Shown piece after piece: positions 1 through 5,215 of a DNA stretch of 5,215 nt. Location: NCBI GenBank assembly GCA_029262935.1, contig JAJCYK010000062.1, positions 1 through 5,215 on the forward strand. The letters run 5' to 3'. Positions within the stretch are counted from its first letter, which is position 1. Each line of letters begins with the position of its first letter. The stretch is from Cytophagales bacterium (lineage in GTDB: Bacteria; Bacteroidota; Bacteroidia; Cytophagales; Cyclobacteriaceae). A program made the position numbers and the translations under genes. The notes below the pieces were generated by a model that saw only the letters and a program-made list of their open reading frames with translations, did no database searches and was not told the origin of the DNA.

Positions 1-503
1 TTGAGGTGCCCACGCACGCAGCTTTTAACCGGCGAGTTGCCCAAATACAAGAGAAGTATCCATGGTTGGTTTGCGAATGGGACAAGAAAATCGCCGGTTA
101 CGCTTATGCCGGGAGTCATAGATCCAGAGATGCTTATCAATGGTCTGTTGAATTATCGGTGTATGTCAATGCCCAATTTCAAAGAAAGGGTATTGGCAGG
201 GCCTTATATGAAAGTTTAATAGCTCTTTTGAAACTTCAAGGGTTTGTAAACGCCTTTATTGGAATCACCTTACCCAACGAGCCTAGCACCAAATTTCATG
301 AGTCCTTGGGGTTCCAACCTATAGGAACATATCATAATGTTGGCTACAAAAAGGGCCAGTGGCACTCGGTAGGGTGGTGGGAATTGCCTTTGAGTGTGTG
401 GAGTAATGCCCCAAAGGTTCCCCTATCTCTGCTTGAGGCCGGTAACCTGGAGGGCTGGCAAGATGCTTTTCAAACCGGTTTAAAGTTTATAAAAGGTAAC
501 TAA
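1..503 (+). CDS. GNAT N-acetyltransferase, phosphinothricin/methionine-sulfoximine acetyltransferase-like (5' partial)
   Basis: This cytosolic enzyme probably transfers acetyl from acetyl-CoA to the amino group of a small amino-acid-like substrate. Family members act on phosphinothricin, methionine sulfoximine or related L-amino acids; the native substrate here is unknown. Visible landmarks are a KYPWLVCEWD segment followed by IAGYAYAG, then the acetyl-CoA pyrophosphate loop QRKGIGRA (near bases 180-202), then HESLGFQPIGTYHNVGYK and GQWHSVGWWEL, a C-terminal signature of this subfamily. The frame is open to the left edge: a Glu codon at 3-5 precedes the GTG at 6, and the text reads EVPTHAAF, which fits the family's interior. 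The GTG is therefore an internal Val, and roughly 40 N-terminal residues should lie outside the window. A tail of about 35 residues follows WWEL and is a little longer than in compact members. The TAA overlaps the stop of the convergent DUF4199 gene. The family call is firm; the substrate is not known. Confidence 0.88.
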   Translation, partial: EVPTHAAFNRRVAQIQEKYPWLVCEWDKKIAGYAYAGSHRSRDAYQWSVELSVYVNAQFQRKGIGRALYESLIALLKLQGFVNAFIGITLPNEPSTKFHESLGFQPIGTYHNVGYKKGQWHSVGWWELPLSVWSNAPKVPLSLLEAGNLEGWQDAFQTGLKFIKGN

Positions 504-1027
504 CCTGTAGCTGGGGGGACGTCGCGTTTTAGTATGAGCCCCGAGATAATACTAACCACCAATCCTATCAATAAAACTGTGGCAAACATCACTAAATATT
601 GAACAATTGGATTTGAAAATGTTTCCATCTCAGATTTTATCTCCGCAACACGTGCTTCATAGGCAACTTCGTTTGCTTCCTCTATACTATCCATCTGTAC
701 TTGATAATAATCTTCGTAAAAGTCGGGATCGATAAAGTTTACATAAATTTGATCGTAAATGCCAAAAGCAATAGCGGGAAACAAAGTAATAAGTACTCCC
801 AGCTTTAAGGCTTGCCCGAAGGATACCACCCCACCGTTTTGATGATCACGGTAGTGCCTTATTCCTATATAAACAAAAATCATGGACAAAAATATGGCGA
901 GATATCCTAGAACCTCCCCCCAATGAAAACCGCTTTCATCTTTTGAAATAAACATCAATGAAATACCTGATAGCGCTACTATTGCTATGGCGGCTCTAAT
1001 TCCGTATCGAATAATTGTTGTTCTCAT
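500..1027 (-). CDS. DUF4199 domain-containing membrane protein
   Basis: This is a small integral membrane protein of unknown function, 175 residues from the chosen ATG. Four hydrophobic segments are visible, at about residues 8-27, 38-57, 71-96 and 140-166. The loop after helix 2 is basic (RHYRDHQNGG) and the tail ends LKRD, while the 97-139 loop is strongly acidic. The positive-inside rule therefore puts both termini in the cytoplasm and the acidic loop outside. The core GEVLGYLAIFLSM, GIRHYRDHQNGG, VSFGQALKLGVLIT matches DUF4199, a family largely confined to Bacteroidota. The frame stays open upstream to a TTG at 1055-1057, which would add ten polar residues. I prefer the ATG at 1025-1027 because it starts right before the first helix. 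Upstream on the same strand, 106 bp away, lies the membrane LuxR-type regulator, a plausible partner. The stop codon overlaps that of the convergent acetyltransferase. Confidence 0.85.
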   Translation of the reverse strand: MRTTIIRYGIRAAIAIVALSGISLMFISKDESGFHWGEVLGYLAIFLSMIFVYIGIRHYRDHQNGGVVSFGQALKLGVLITLFPAIAFGIYDQIYVNFIDPDFYEDYYQVQMDSIEEANEVAYEARVAEIKSEMETFSNPIVQYLVMFATVLLIGLVVSIISGLILKRDVPPATG

Positions 1028-1088
1028 GATTAACTTTTTGAATGAAACATGCTTCAATTAACAGCCTGTCAAGTTCTCATCACTCATA

Positions 1089-1119
1089 CTAAAGTACCAA
1101 TTTACGTAAAAGCGGAAAA
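1089..1119 (-). promoter_or_regulatory. possible promoter for the DUF4199 gene
   Basis: Read on the minus strand, TTTT (1119-1116), a 19-bp spacer and TACTTTAG (1096-1089) resemble the Bacteroidota promoter form TTTG-N19-TAnnTTTG, with one mismatch in each box. Transcription would begin near 1082 and leave a leader of about 55 nt before the ATG at 1027. If it is real, the DUF4199 gene is not wholly dependent on read-through from the LuxR-type gene. The match is loose in AT-rich DNA. Confidence 0.22.
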
Positions 1120-1133
1120 CTCATACCAAGGTA

Positions 1134-1550
1134 CTACTGGATAATGGCCAGCTGCTGGGCCCTGGAAATGGCTTCGGTACGCCTCTTAGCGGCCAGCTTG
1201 ACCAACAGGTTTGAGACATGGGTTTTGACGGTACTTTGTGAGATGAAAAGACGATCAGCGATTTCCTGGTTGGAATGACCCAGTGCCATTTGCTCAAGTA
1301 CTTCATATTCTCGGGGGCTAATACCCAGGCGGTCAATTTGCCCTTTGTCGATACTTCCTTTAAAAACTGGTGGGGTTGGCTTGAAGATATACCTACTCAA
1401 GTAAACGCCCATACCAATAAATACGATAGCAAATACACCAATCAAAAGTTCCGTTTTCCACATTTTAGAAACCAAATTGTAGTTGGTTAATTGTACCAGC
1501 AGTAATAGAGCTGCCGCCAGTAAACCAAAACGAAAGATGACATTTTTCAT
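1134..1550 (-). CDS. membrane-anchored LuxR/GerE-type helix-turn-helix transcriptional regulator
   Basis: This 138-residue protein has two predicted transmembrane helices (about 4-22 and 33-54), a basic linker (SRYIFKPTPPVFKG), and a C-terminal GerE/LuxR DNA-binding domain at about 74-137. The domain shows the family pattern: LGISPREYEVLEQMALG, then NQEIADRLFIS, then STVKTHVSNLLVKL, then the final helix with RRTEAISRAQ. The recognition helix lies at about 104-116. There is no receiver, PAS, autoinducer-binding or ATPase domain, so any signal must come through the membrane hairpin or a partner. Charges predict both termini in the cytoplasm. The ATG at 1548-1550 directly precedes the first helix and has no Shine-Dalgarno. 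The gene is divergent from the GDPD gene and lies upstream of DUF4199, with which it may form a unit. The DNA-binding call is firm; target genes and signal are unknown. Confidence 0.88.
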   Translation of the reverse strand: MKNVIFRFGLLAAALLLLVQLTNYNLVSKMWKTELLIGVFAIVFIGMGVYLSRYIFKPTPPVFKGSIDKGQIDRLGISPREYEVLEQMALGHSNQEIADRLFISQSTVKTHVSNLLVKLAAKRRTEAISRAQQLAIIQ

Positions 1551-1623
1551 AGCCCAATTCTGTGGAGTATAAGAAAGGAAGATTTTGTAATTAATGCCAG
1601 TGATAAAGTTTAAAATTCTCTCC

Positions 1624-1644
1624 CCTGTGTATGGGTTAAACAGG
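1624..1644. promoter_or_regulatory. operator-like inverted repeat in the divergent intergenic region
   Basis: The arms CCTGTGTA (1624-1631) and TAAACAGG (1637-1644) are inverted repeats matching at 7 of 8 positions around the 5-bp spacer TGGGT. This 21-bp dyad sits between the LuxR-type regulator gene (start at 1550, leftward) and the GDPD gene (start at 1683, rightward). A dyad of about 20 bp suits a dimeric GerE-type HTH, so autoregulation and control of GDPD are plausible. The outer pentamers CCTGT and ACAGG equal those of the Vibrio lux box, but their spacing here is N11 rather than N8. Binding is inferred only. A transcript hairpin is also possible but would lack a U-tract. Confidence 0.3.
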
Positions 1645-1651
1645 AATGTAG

Positions 1652-1659
1652 TATTTTAG
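1652..1659 (+). promoter_or_regulatory. possible -7 promoter element of the GDPD gene
   Basis: TATTTTAG differs by one base from the Bacteroidota -7 box TAnnTTTG and would start transcription about 15-18 nt before the GTG start codon at 1683. No good TTTG is present about 19 bp upstream. That region is instead occupied by the inverted repeat at 1624-1644, an arrangement in which a bound regulator would touch the promoter. The support is weak. Confidence 0.2.
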
Positions 1660-1682
1660 GATTCCTCAAAAATTCATAAACA

Positions 1683-2591
1683 GTGAGAAGTTACTTTTTG
1701 CTTTTATTTGCTATCGCCCTGATCATAGGTTGTACCTCGAAGTCCCGTGATCAATCTTCTTTCGTCCTGGGTGATATTGATATTCAAGGTCATCGTGGGT
1801 GTCGTGGTTTATTACCTGAAAATTCCATAGCGGGCTTTCTTCATGCATTGGAACTTGGAGTTACTACCCTGGAAATGGATGTAGTCATTAGCCAGGATCA
1901 GCAGGTGCTGCTGTCCCATGAACCCTTTATTTCGCACCTAATATGTACGGACAGTACCGGCGCCCAGATTGAAGAGGCCTTGGAAAAACAGTACAACATA
2001 TATCAAATGGATTATCAGGAGATCCGGCTATTCGACTGTGGTAGCAATGGTCATCCTAGGTTTTTGGAACAAAAAGGTATGGCCAGCCACAAGCCCCTTT
2101 TGTCAGATGTCATTCAGGCAGTGGAACAAAGGAGAGCGGAATTGTCAACAGGTCCCGTCTTCTACAATATAGAAACCAAAACCAGTGTCCAAGGCGATGC
2201 GCTTTTTCATCCACCTCCCAAAGAATTTGTAAGTCTCTTACTAGAGCAAATCTCAGCCATTGAAGAGCACACCATCATTCAATCGTTTGACCCTCGTACC
2301 TTGCAAGAAGTAAAACGACAAGCGCCACAGATCAAGCTAGCGTTACTTGTCCAAAACATCCACACGCCAGCAGAGAACTTGGCCAATTTGGGTTTCGATC
2401 CAGAAATTTATAGCCCAGAACACGTGCTGATTGATGATCATTTAATTAATCTGCTACACGAGCGCAACATCAAACTAATCCCTTGGACCATAAATGAGGA
2501 GGAAGATATGCAAAAGTATTTGCAACTGGGTGTTGATGGCATAATCACAGACTATCCCGACCGCCTGCTCCGGATATTGGGTAAGCTTTGA
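1683..2591 (+). CDS. glycerophosphodiester phosphodiesterase, lipoprotein (GDPD family)
   Basis: This enzyme hydrolyses glycerophosphodiesters from phospholipid turnover to sn-glycerol 3-phosphate and an alcohol. The 302-residue precursor starts with a lipoprotein signal (MRSYFLLLFAIALIIGC, lipobox IIGC, lipidated Cys17), so it works outside the cytoplasm on a membrane. The TIM-barrel GDPD motifs appear in order: GHRGCRG with catalytic His37, PENS (Glu47), LEMDV (Glu64, Asp66, metal), SHE (catalytic His79), NIETK (Glu164, metal), SFDP (201-204), PWTIN (267-271) and GVDGIITDYPD (283-293). All key residues are intact. The stretch between His79 and Glu164 is 85 residues, longer than in compact bacterial enzymes, and contains NYNIYQM and FDCGSNGHPRF, usual in Bacteroidota homologues. 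The GTG start follows an in-frame TAA at 1677-1679 and is the only start that keeps the signal peptide. DUF819 follows 40 bp downstream. Confidence 0.95.
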   Translation: MRSYFLLLFAIALIIGCTSKSRDQSSFVLGDIDIQGHRGCRGLLPENSIAGFLHALELGVTTLEMDVVISQDQQVLLSHEPFISHLICTDSTGAQIEEALEKQYNIYQMDYQEIRLFDCGSNGHPRFLEQKGMASHKPLLSDVIQAVEQRRAELSTGPVFYNIETKTSVQGDALFHPPPKEFVSLLLEQISAIEEHTIIQSFDPRTLQEVKRQAPQIKLALLVQNIHTPAENLANLGFDPEIYSPEHVLIDDHLINLLHERNIKLIPWTINEEEDMQKYLQLGVDGIITDYPDRLLRILGKL

Positions 2592-2620
2592 TTATTAAAT
2601 CGACTTCTCGGGTATTTCCT

Positions 2621-2628
2621 TATATTTA
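2621..2628 (+). promoter_or_regulatory. possible -7-like element directly before the DUF819 gene
   Basis: TATATTTA resembles the Bacteroidota TAnnTTTG box and lies only 3 bp before the ATG at 2632, so a transcript from it would be nearly leaderless. No TTTG stands at the expected distance: the nearest TTTG (2587-2590) leaves a 30-bp spacer. Read-through from the GDPD gene is at least as likely. Confidence 0.12.
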
Positions 2629-2631
2629 GCC

Positions 2632-3768
2632 ATGAGTCATCCGTTGTTTGTGCTTGCCGTGCTGTGCGCCATTGTCGCAGGTTCAGAGTATCTCATTAAG
2701 AATACGGTTTTGAAGCATTTGGGCAGTGCCTTATTAGTGATCCTGTTGGGTGCCGGTTTTGCAAACTTAAAAATCATTCCCAGTGCCTCCAATGCCATTC
2801 CTTTGTACCATGGTATTTTTAACTATGTCGCTCCCCTGTCTTTATTTTTTTTACTGCTGGATGTGAATGTAAAAAACTTAAAACATGCGGGTATTCCTAT
2901 GTTGGTGATGTTTTTAATAGGAACAGCTGGCACTCTGGTAGGGGTTTGGGTGAGCATGCACTATTTGGTGGGCCCGACGGCCTTTGGGGCCTGGCGTGGC
3001 GTGTTGGGAGGCATGTTTGCCGCCACTTATACTGGAGGTGGCCTTAACTTCAATACTGTGGCCTTGCATTATAAGATGATGGAAGAAGGCGTTATTTACG
3101 CCGGTGCGGTGGCAGTAGATAACATCATCACCGCCGTGTGGATGTTGGCTTGTTTAGTAATTCCCGTTGGGTTACAAAAACTATGGCCTAGACAATCATT
3201 AAACAATACCAACCAGGCTACCGAAGCTTATGATGAAGATTCAATTAACCTGCAAGATTTTAGCTTGCTCTTAGCCTTGGGGATTGCTACGTGGTATGTC
3301 TCCAACCTACTAGCTACCCAATTTGCGGCCAGAGGAGTAATGATCCCTGAAATTCTCATACTAACAACCATCGCCTTGATCTTTGCGCAAATACCCAAGG
3401 TTGCCGCACTTCGTGGGTCCCGTGTACTGGGGCTGTTAGGAATATACCTTTTTCTTACCGTAGTGGGGGCCTACTGTGAACTCACTGCATTGGCAGCAAT
3501 TGGCCCTTTGGCAGGACAACTGCTGCTATTTACCAGTGCATTAGTTGCTATTCATGCCTTGTTTATCTTTGGGGCAGGTGCCCTATTGGGGTACGATTGG
3601 CAATTGATATCAGTAGCATCGCAAGCCAATATAGGTGGTTCTACTAGTGCATTGGCACTAACTGAAAGTTTTAATCGAAGAAGCTTGTTGATACCTGCAG
3701 TGCTGGTGGGGTCCCTGGGCAATGCTTTAGGTAGTTATCTGGGCTTCCTCATGGTGGGAGCCTTGTAA
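2632..3768 (+). CDS. DUF819 family multi-pass membrane protein (putative transporter)
   Basis: This is a 378-residue inner-membrane protein with about ten hydrophobic segments and a polar loop at roughly 184-208 (WPRQSLNNTNQATEAYDEDS) separating two halves. Conserved DUF819 (YjcL-like) landmarks are visible: LLDVNVKNL in the first half, ATYTGGGLNF at 131-140 followed by an Asp-Asn pair at 163-164, then SQANIGGSTSALAL at 330-343 and GNALGSYLG at 363-371. The glycine-rich GGGLNF and GGSTSA segments occupy equivalent places in the two halves, as in secondary transporters with an internal repeat. The substrate is unknown, and transport itself is inferred. The length is normal for the family. The ATG has no Shine-Dalgarno. 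It lies 40 bp after the GDPD stop on the same strand with no terminator between, so co-transcription is likely. I see no evidence linking its substrate to glycerophosphodiesters. Confidence 0.9.
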   Translation: MSHPLFVLAVLCAIVAGSEYLIKNTVLKHLGSALLVILLGAGFANLKIIPSASNAIPLYHGIFNYVAPLSLFFLLLDVNVKNLKHAGIPMLVMFLIGTAGTLVGVWVSMHYLVGPTAFGAWRGVLGGMFAATYTGGGLNFNTVALHYKMMEEGVIYAGAVAVDNIITAVWMLACLVIPVGLQKLWPRQSLNNTNQATEAYDEDSINLQDFSLLLALGIATWYVSNLLATQFAARGVMIPEILILTTIALIFAQIPKVAALRGSRVLGLLGIYLFLTVVGAYCELTALAAIGPLAGQLLLFTSALVAIHALFIFGAGALLGYDWQLISVASQANIGGSTSALALTESFNRRSLLIPAVLVGSLGNALGSYLGFLMVGAL

Positions 3769-3877
3769 GAACCTGACGGGGTTTGAAGAAGACCTATTAT
3801 TCGCCTTTAAAATACCCTAATGGTGGCACCCCTTAGCTCAATTTATTATATTGGTTCACTATTTACTCCTTTAGACA
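3769..3877 (+). other. DUF819-TDO intergenic region
   Basis: This 109-bp AT-rich spacer has no ORF. I see no convincing terminator: AACC/GGTT at 3772-3785 is only a 4-bp stem without a T-run. An imperfect dyad lies at 3817-3836, with outer arms CTAA and TTAG and an inner GG/CC, 6 of 10 positions pairing. TATATTGG at 3847-3854 is a poor -7 candidate with no -33 partner. The gap suggests that TDO has its own promoter, but I cannot place it. Confidence 0.3.
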
Positions 3878-4978
3878 ATGAATGGAAAAAAGGACAAGGT
3901 ACATTACCACTCCTACTTGCAATTAGATCAAATTCTTAGTGCTCAAAAATTACGCAGCGAGGAGCTACTGGTCAAGCCTGCCCATGATGAAACGCTGTTT
4001 ATTATAATACATCAAGTTTATGAACTTTGGTTTAAGCAAATCATTCATGAGCTGAATGCCGTAATCGATCGGTTTAATGAAGACCGGGTGGATGAGCGTA
4101 ACATCGGTATTGCTGTGGCCAATTTGGATAGAGTAATAGAAATACAAAAACTCTTAGTCCAACAAGTAAGGGTTTTGGAGACCATGACTTCCTTAGATTT
4201 TTTGGAGTTTAGAAATTTACTTTTCCCAGCCTCGGGTTTTCAGAGCTTTCAGTTTAGACATATTGAAGTACTGCTCGGGTTAAAAGAAAAAGAACGCCTT
4301 ACTTATGGGAAAGTCCACTACCAAGATTTTTTTACTCCGACGCAAAAAAAGCTCCTGGACAAATTAGAAAATGGTGGGTCTTTGTTTGATTTAGTAACGC
4401 GCTGGTTGGAACGGACTCCTTTTCTCGACTTGCAGGAATTCAACTTCTTAGAACAATATATTGTATCCGTTCGACGCATGTTTAATGAACAACGACAGGT
4501 AATTGTTCAGGACACTCAAATGACTCATGAAGAAAAAGACATGCGTTTGGAAATGATTCAAAACAGCGAATCCTTTTTTGGGCAAGTTTTAGATGAAGAA
4601 CAGTACCAGGAGCTAATAGCAAACGGTACCATGAAATTGAGCTACAAAGCGACCATGGCCGCTTTATTAATCAACCTATACCAGGACGAACCTATCCTGC
4701 AAATGCCCTTTAACCTATTAGAGCGTTTGTTAAACATTGATGAGTTATTTACTACATGGCGCTACCGCCATGCACAAATGACCATGGGAATGTTAGGTAA
4801 AAAGCCGGGAACTGGCGGTTCTTCAGGTCACGATTACCTGCGGGCCACGGCCGAAAAGCATCACGTCTTCAAGGATTTTCACAACATTACCACGCTGCTG
4901 ATTCCCAGGTCGGCTCGACCGGAACTACCTAAGTTTATCAAAAAGGAACTCGGGTTTTATTTTACTCACAAAGGGTAG
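3878..4978 (+). CDS. kynA: tryptophan 2,3-dioxygenase
   Basis: This cytosolic haem enzyme oxidises L-tryptophan with O2 to N-formylkynurenine, the first step of the kynurenine pathway; the family works as a tetramer. At 366 residues it is closer in length to animal TDO than to the shorter Xanthomonas enzyme. Signatures appear in order: YHSYLQLDQILSAQ (10-23), HDETLFIIIHQVYELWFKQ (36-54), LETMTSLDFLEFR (100-112), PASGFQSFQFRHIE (117-130), WRYRHAQM (294-301) and GTGGSSG (311-317). By family knowledge His298 is the proximal haem ligand, His45 faces the indole nitrogen, and Arg112 and Thr312 bind the substrate carboxylate; all are present. Phe108 stands where Xanthomonas has Tyr113, as in human TDO. 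The ATG at 3878 suits the family's N-terminus and lacks a Shine-Dalgarno. No other kynurenine-pathway gene is visible, so the fate of the product (NAD synthesis or degradation) is undecided. Confidence 0.97.
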   Translation: MNGKKDKVHYHSYLQLDQILSAQKLRSEELLVKPAHDETLFIIIHQVYELWFKQIIHELNAVIDRFNEDRVDERNIGIAVANLDRVIEIQKLLVQQVRVLETMTSLDFLEFRNLLFPASGFQSFQFRHIEVLLGLKEKERLTYGKVHYQDFFTPTQKKLLDKLENGGSLFDLVTRWLERTPFLDLQEFNFLEQYIVSVRRMFNEQRQVIVQDTQMTHEEKDMRLEMIQNSESFFGQVLDEEQYQELIANGTMKLSYKATMAALLINLYQDEPILQMPFNLLERLLNIDELFTTWRYRHAQMTMGMLGKKPGTGGSSGHDYLRATAEKHHVFKDFHNITTLLIPRSARPELPKFIKKELGFYFTHKG

Positions 4979-4981
4979 AGG

Positions 4982-5215
4982 TCATTCACCAATACGATTT
5001 TTACGATAACCTCGGATTAATAAGGGAATCCAACCCAATAGTGGTATGTAAAACGCCAGAGTAAATGGATTCTTAAAGAAGTACTTTAGCCCGGACCAAA
5101 AGCCTACGTTTAATGTGACCGGCTGGCTGTGGTGCTTTGAATACTGACGGTGATGTTCATGAAACAGTAAAGGCCACCCAGGAGGTGAATAGTAGTTTAA
5201 GGTAAGTATATCTTT
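4982..5215 (-). CDS. unrecognised protein, C-terminal part with one membrane segment (5' end beyond the window)
   Basis: A minus-strand frame is open from the right edge (5215) to a TGA at 4984-4982 and gives 77 residues with no Met, so it must be the tail of a longer gene. It reads NYYSPPGWPLLFHEHHRQYS, then a polar His-rich stretch, then FWSGLKYFFKNP, a hydrophobic segment (FTLAFYIPLLGWIPLLI) and a basic end, RGYRKNRIGE. Charge distribution puts the C-terminus in the cytoplasm after a final membrane helix. The aromatic-rich, uninterrupted frame and its stop only 3 bp from the convergent TDO stop support a real gene. I do not recognise the family. A membrane enzyme, such as one handling lipids or glycans, would fit but is a guess. 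Confidence 0.6.
   Translation of the reverse strand, partial: KDILTLNYYSPPGWPLLFHEHHRQYSKHHSQPVTLNVGFWSGLKYFFKNPFTLAFYIPLLGWIPLLIRGYRKNRIGE

Noticed and set aside
6..8. GTG as the true start of the acetyltransferase
   Set aside because: The frame continues to the left edge with a Glu codon before it, and the residues correspond to the family's interior, so the gene is cut by the window.
1055..1057. TTG as the start of the DUF4199 gene
   Set aside because: It would add a polar ten-residue extension before the first helix; the ATG at 1027 fits the family better.
1275..1490. 71-codon plus-strand ORF antisense to the LuxR-type gene
   Set aside because: It lies fully inside a clear coding region and its translation has no recognisable features; it is a shadow frame. 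The minus-strand frame at 1121-1336 is likewise a shadow.
1658..1666. Small palindrome AGGA-T-TCCT before the GDPD start
   Set aside because: Four-base arms are expected by chance and no partner copy was found in the window.
1969..2172. 67-codon plus-strand ORF in another frame of the GDPD gene
   Set aside because: It is an out-of-frame shadow of a gene with intact catalytic motifs.
3772..3785. Hairpin AACC/GGTT after the DUF819 stop as a terminator
   Set aside because: A 4-bp stem with no following T-run is too weak.
3965..4147. 60-codon minus-strand ORF inside TDO
   Set aside because: It is antisense to highly conserved TDO motifs and shows no independent coding signal.
1..5215. Mobile element, CRISPR array, tRNA, riboswitch or toxin-antitoxin pair
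   Set aside because: I saw no terminal repeats, regularly spaced repeats, cloverleaf sequence or recognisable proteins of these kinds on either strand.

Overview
The window looks like a chromosomal core region of a Bacteroidota bacterium, probably of the Cytophagia/Flammeovirga type, although the class is a guess. The evidence is a DUF4199 membrane protein (a family I know essentially from this phylum), a GDPD lipoprotein with the Bacteroidota-type NYNIYQM/FDCGS core, and no Shine-Dalgarno sequence before any gene. Base composition is moderate and even by eye. I see no insertion sequence, integrase, tRNA, rRNA or CRISPR array.

Layout, left to right. (1) The C-terminal part of a GNAT acetyltransferase of the phosphinothricin/methionine-sulfoximine N-acetyltransferase type (+) enters from the left edge. 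(2) It converges on a DUF4199 four-helix membrane protein (-), and the two stop codons overlap. (3) Upstream of DUF4199, on the same strand, is a small two-helix membrane protein ending in a LuxR/GerE helix-turn-helix. (4) A 132-bp divergent intergenic region follows and carries an operator-like dyad. (5) A glycerophosphodiester phosphodiesterase lipoprotein (+) comes next. (6) A DUF819-family multi-pass membrane protein (+) lies 40 bp after it. (7) Tryptophan 2,3-dioxygenase (+) follows after a 109-bp gap. (8) Three bases beyond its stop, the C-terminal end of an unrecognised membrane-associated protein (-) runs in from the right edge; it has no start codon inside the window.

Functionally this is housekeeping and accessory metabolism rather than one system. 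GDPD and DUF819 may be co-transcribed (breakdown of glycerophosphodiesters in the envelope plus a putative transporter of unknown substrate). TDO opens the kynurenine pathway. The LuxR-HTH/DUF4199 pair may be a small membrane-bound regulatory module, and this is the most interesting part of the window. No stretch longer than 132 bp lacks a gene. I found nothing I would call a clear new defence, mobile or biosynthetic system.
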